Below, piece by piece: positions 14,766 to 16,691 of a DNA stretch of 16,691 nucleotides. Location: assembly GCA_963593765.1 (NCBI GenBank), contig CAVBBU010000037.1, positions 1 through 16,691 of the forward strand. Direction: 5' to 3'. Every line of letters starts with the position of its first letter. The stretch's first letter is position 1. The translations under genes and the position numbers were made by a program. The notes under the pieces were generated by a model. The model ran no database searches. It was not told the DNA's origin and was given only the letters and a program-made list of their open reading frames with translations. Source of the DNA: CAVBBU01 sp963593765. Its GTDB lineage: Bacteria; Bacillota; Clostridia; Lachnospirales; Lachnospiraceae.

Positions 14766-15848
14766 ATGGAAATGAAATTTGGCATGGGCTTATATAGACA
14801 TATGCTAAAGCCTGAGTATTATGAATTTGCACGGCAGTGTGGTTGCACGCATCTTATAATTCACCTGGCGACATATTATGATAGCGATACTAATATAGTA
14901 ACAGCAACTGATGCAGCAACAAACTATGGTATTTCAGCTGCATTAGATCCTATATGGGATTTGGAAAGCATGCTGGCTATTAAGAGGGAAGCAAAGGATT
15001 ATGGCCTTGAGATATATGGAATAGAAAATTTCAGCCCTGCTGATTGGTATGATGTGCTTCTTGCCGGAGACAAAAGAGATGAGCAGCTTGAGCATTTGAA
15101 AAAAATCATAACTAATGTAGGCAAGGCTGGCTTTAAGGCTATGGGATATAATTTTAGCCTAGCAGGCGTATGGGGACATCAAAAAAAGCATGCCGCAAGA
15201 GGTGGAGCAGAAAGCACATGCTTTGATGCTTCTATGATTGATATAGATAGTCCTATACCTAATGGACAGGTCTGGAATATGACATATGCAAAAACGGATG
15301 GGGGATATGTTCCAGGTATAAGCTCTGACGAGCTATGGGATAGACTCAAATACTTCTTGGAAAGAATAATTCCAACTGCAGAAGAAGCAGGTGTAGAGCT
15401 GGCACTTCATCCTGACGATCCACCTATGCCACAGCTAAGACAAACACCTAGGCTTGTATATAGACCAGAGCTATATCAAAAGCTGGTGGATTTAATCCCA
15501 AGCAGTTCAAACAAGATAGAGCTATGTCTTGGAAGCTTGCAGGAAATGCAATCAGATGCACCTATATATGATTATGTGAAAAGCTATCTATCGCAGGATA
15601 AGATAAGCTATATACACTTTAGAAATGTTAAGGGCAAGGTTCCTTGCTATGATGAAGTGTTTGTAGATGAGGGTGATATAGATATGCTTAAAATGGTGAA
15701 GCTGCTTAATGATGGTGGCTTTAACGGAGTTTTAATTCCGGATCATACGCCTATGATGACGTGCGGCGCAGGCTGGCATGCAGGGATGGCATTTGCTTCT
15801 GGATATATAAGGGCAGCAATGCAGATGATAGAAAAGGGATATATATAG
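14766..15848 (+). CDS. uxuA: D-mannonate dehydratase (UxuA family)
   Basis: A 360-residue TIM-barrel enzyme of the UxuA family, which dehydrates D-mannonate to 2-keto-3-deoxy-D-gluconate in hexuronate breakdown. The expected metal ligands are visible: His215 in HPDDPP, Cys254 in LCLGSL, His284 in IHFRNVKG and Asp326 in PDHTP, with His327 as a likely catalytic residue. It also has the family-typical IENF, GYNFS and IIPTAEEAG segments. The N-terminal region (MGLYRHML) is less like classical UxuA, so a related sugar-acid dehydratase is possible. GGGAG at 14752-14756 lies 9 nt before the ATG. There is no good sigma-A promoter upstream, which fits dependence on an activator such as the divergent AraC protein. 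The SDR gene follows after 9 nt. Confidence 0.85.
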   Translation: MEMKFGMGLYRHMLKPEYYEFARQCGCTHLIIHLATYYDSDTNIVTATDAATNYGISAALDPIWDLESMLAIKREAKDYGLEIYGIENFSPADWYDVLLAGDKRDEQLEHLKKIITNVGKAGFKAMGYNFSLAGVWGHQKKHAARGGAESTCFDASMIDIDSPIPNGQVWNMTYAKTDGGYVPGISSDELWDRLKYFLERIIPTAEEAGVELALHPDDPPMPQLRQTPRLVYRPELYQKLVDLIPSSSNKIELCLGSLQEMQSDAPIYDYVKSYLSQDKISYIHFRNVKGKVPCYDEVFVDEGDIDMLKMVKLLNDGGFNGVLIPDHTPMMTCGAGWHAGMAFASGYIRAAMQMIEKGYI

Positions 15849-15857
15849 GAGGAAGCT

Positions 15858-16628
15858 ATGAACGATTTTTTCAAGCAAGCATTTGATCTTTCAGGAAGGG
15901 TAGCTTTAGTTACTGGTGGAGGAAGTGGACTTGGATATGCAACAGCAAAGTGCCTTGCAGCTGCAGGAGCAAGGGTAGTTATAACCGGCAGAAGAGAAGA
16001 AGTGCTTTCAAAGGCGTGTGATGAGCTTGGAGATAGTGTAGGCTACAGAGTGTTTGATGTAACGCAGACTGATAAGGCAGCAGATTTTATAAAGAAGATA
16101 GTAGCTGACTACGGAAGCATAGACATATTAATAAATAATGCTGGGAAGCACTGCAAAAAGCCTGTAGAGGATATAACTATTCAGGATTTTAGAGACGTGA
16201 TGGATGTCCATCTGTATGGATCATTTGCGCTATCACAGGCTGCTATTCCATACATGAGAGAAAAGAAAAAGGGCAGTATAATTTTTATATCATCTATGTC
16301 AGCACTTCTTGGGATGACTAAGGTATGTGTATATGGAGCGGCAAAGTCAGCAATGGCAGGACTTACACGATGCCTTGCAGGAGATGTGTCGGCTGATGGT
16401 ATAAGAGTAAATGCTATAATACCAGGATTTATAGATACTCCGATGTTCCATCAGGCGGTAGATGCTGACCTTCCGCGTCAGCAAAAAATACTGGGGCATA
16501 CACCTATGCAGGCATATGGAAAGCCAGAGGACATAGGCTGGGCGGCTGTTTATTTAAGCTCAGATGCAGCAGGCTTTGTAGATGGAATTACACTTACTGT
16601 AGATGGTGGCTGTGCTATAGGCTTTTAG
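15858..16628 (+). CDS. SDR-family oxidoreductase, probable fructuronate reductase (UxuB-like)
   Basis: A 256-residue classical short-chain dehydrogenase/reductase. The cofactor loop TGGGSGLG is at 19-26, NNAG at 93-96, catalytic Ser146 and Tyr159-x-x-x-Lys163. The position that is usually the tetrad Asn (xNxxG) appears to be His118 in DVHLYG. Arg45-Arg46 after the second strand suggests NADP(H) preference, though this is not decisive. AGGAGG lies 5 nt before the ATG, overlapping the stop of the dehydratase. Next to mannonate dehydratase, an SDR of this size is most likely the D-mannonate/fructuronate oxidoreductase, as with the SDR-type UxuB of B. subtilis, but general SDR similarity cannot prove the substrate. 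Confidence 0.85.
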   Translation: MNDFFKQAFDLSGRVALVTGGGSGLGYATAKCLAAAGARVVITGRREEVLSKACDELGDSVGYRVFDVTQTDKAADFIKKIVADYGSIDILINNAGKHCKKPVEDITIQDFRDVMDVHLYGSFALSQAAIPYMREKKKGSIIFISSMSALLGMTKVCVYGAAKSAMAGLTRCLAGDVSADGIRVNAIIPGFIDTPMFHQAVDADLPRQQKILGHTPMQAYGKPEDIGWAAVYLSSDAAGFVDGITLTVDGGCAIGF

Positions 16629-16645
16629 AGCCTAGCACTTTGTTC
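16612..16645 (+). terminator. Possible terminator at the end of the SDR gene
   Basis: A hairpin straddles the stop codon: 16612-16616 (GTGCT) with 16634-16638 and 16619-16623 (AGGCT) with 16629-16633, with a two-base bulge and a 5-nt loop. It is followed by TTTGTT, a weak T run. It is plausible as a transcript end, but the T run is poor and the window stops soon after. Confidence 0.4.
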
Positions 16646-16691
16646 CGCCTATATAGAACACATCACGTAACGTGGCAATATCTGCTAATGC

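Noticed and set aside
16655..16675. Small CACGTAACGTG palindrome after the SDR gene
   Set aside because: It is short, lacks a T run and lies too near the window end to judge.

Overview
The window looks like an ordinary chromosomal segment of a low-GC Gram-positive anaerobe, most likely a clostridial Lachnospiraceae-type bacterium. The reasons are the GlgC/GlgD pair (GlgD is a Firmicutes trait), SpoVG, a YhaO/YhaN-type nuclease-ATPase pair, purine-rich GGAGG-type ribosome binding sites, and heavy use of ATA (Ile) and AGA (Arg) codons. The genus cannot be fixed from the sequence. No transposase, integrase, tRNA, rRNA or CRISPR array was seen.

Layout. (1) Bases 1-599 have no credible protein gene but are densely self-complementary. 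A branched domain lies at 1-117 and a very long, near-continuous hairpin at 204-428 (about 78 Watson-Crick pairs in 225 nt). A linker between them can pair in two mutually exclusive ways, and a bidirectional terminator lies at 518-573. This is the least explained part of the window and the best candidate for an undescribed structured RNA. (2) Bases 600-6502, minus strand, form a tight four-gene unit read asnS > SbcD/YhaO-like phosphoesterase > YhaN-like ATPase with a membrane hairpin > AGCS alanine/glycine symporter, ending at the 518-573 terminator. (3) Bases 6503-6713 are a divergent promoter region. (4) Bases 6714-13810, plus strand, form a tight six-gene unit: glgC > glgD > spoVG > a GH13 debranching-enzyme-like protein that has lost catalytic residues > rarA > metK. 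(5) Bases 13732-14661, minus strand, hold an AraC-type regulator whose 3' end overlaps metK tail to tail by 79 bp. (6) Bases 14766-16628, plus strand, hold a D-mannonate dehydratase-like gene and an SDR oxidoreductase, probably a hexuronate catabolic pair controlled by the divergent AraC protein.

How the genes work together. GlgC/GlgD make ADP-glucose for glycogen. The GH13-like pseudoenzyme in the same transcript could bind glycogen or a partner without cutting it. RarA and MetK are housekeeping genes that probably share the glycogen promoter. On the other strand, asparaginyl-tRNA synthesis, a DNA-end-processing pair and amino-acid uptake share one transcript. The uxuA-like/SDR pair would interconvert D-mannonate and fructuronate and dehydrate mannonate to 2-keto-3-deoxygluconate.
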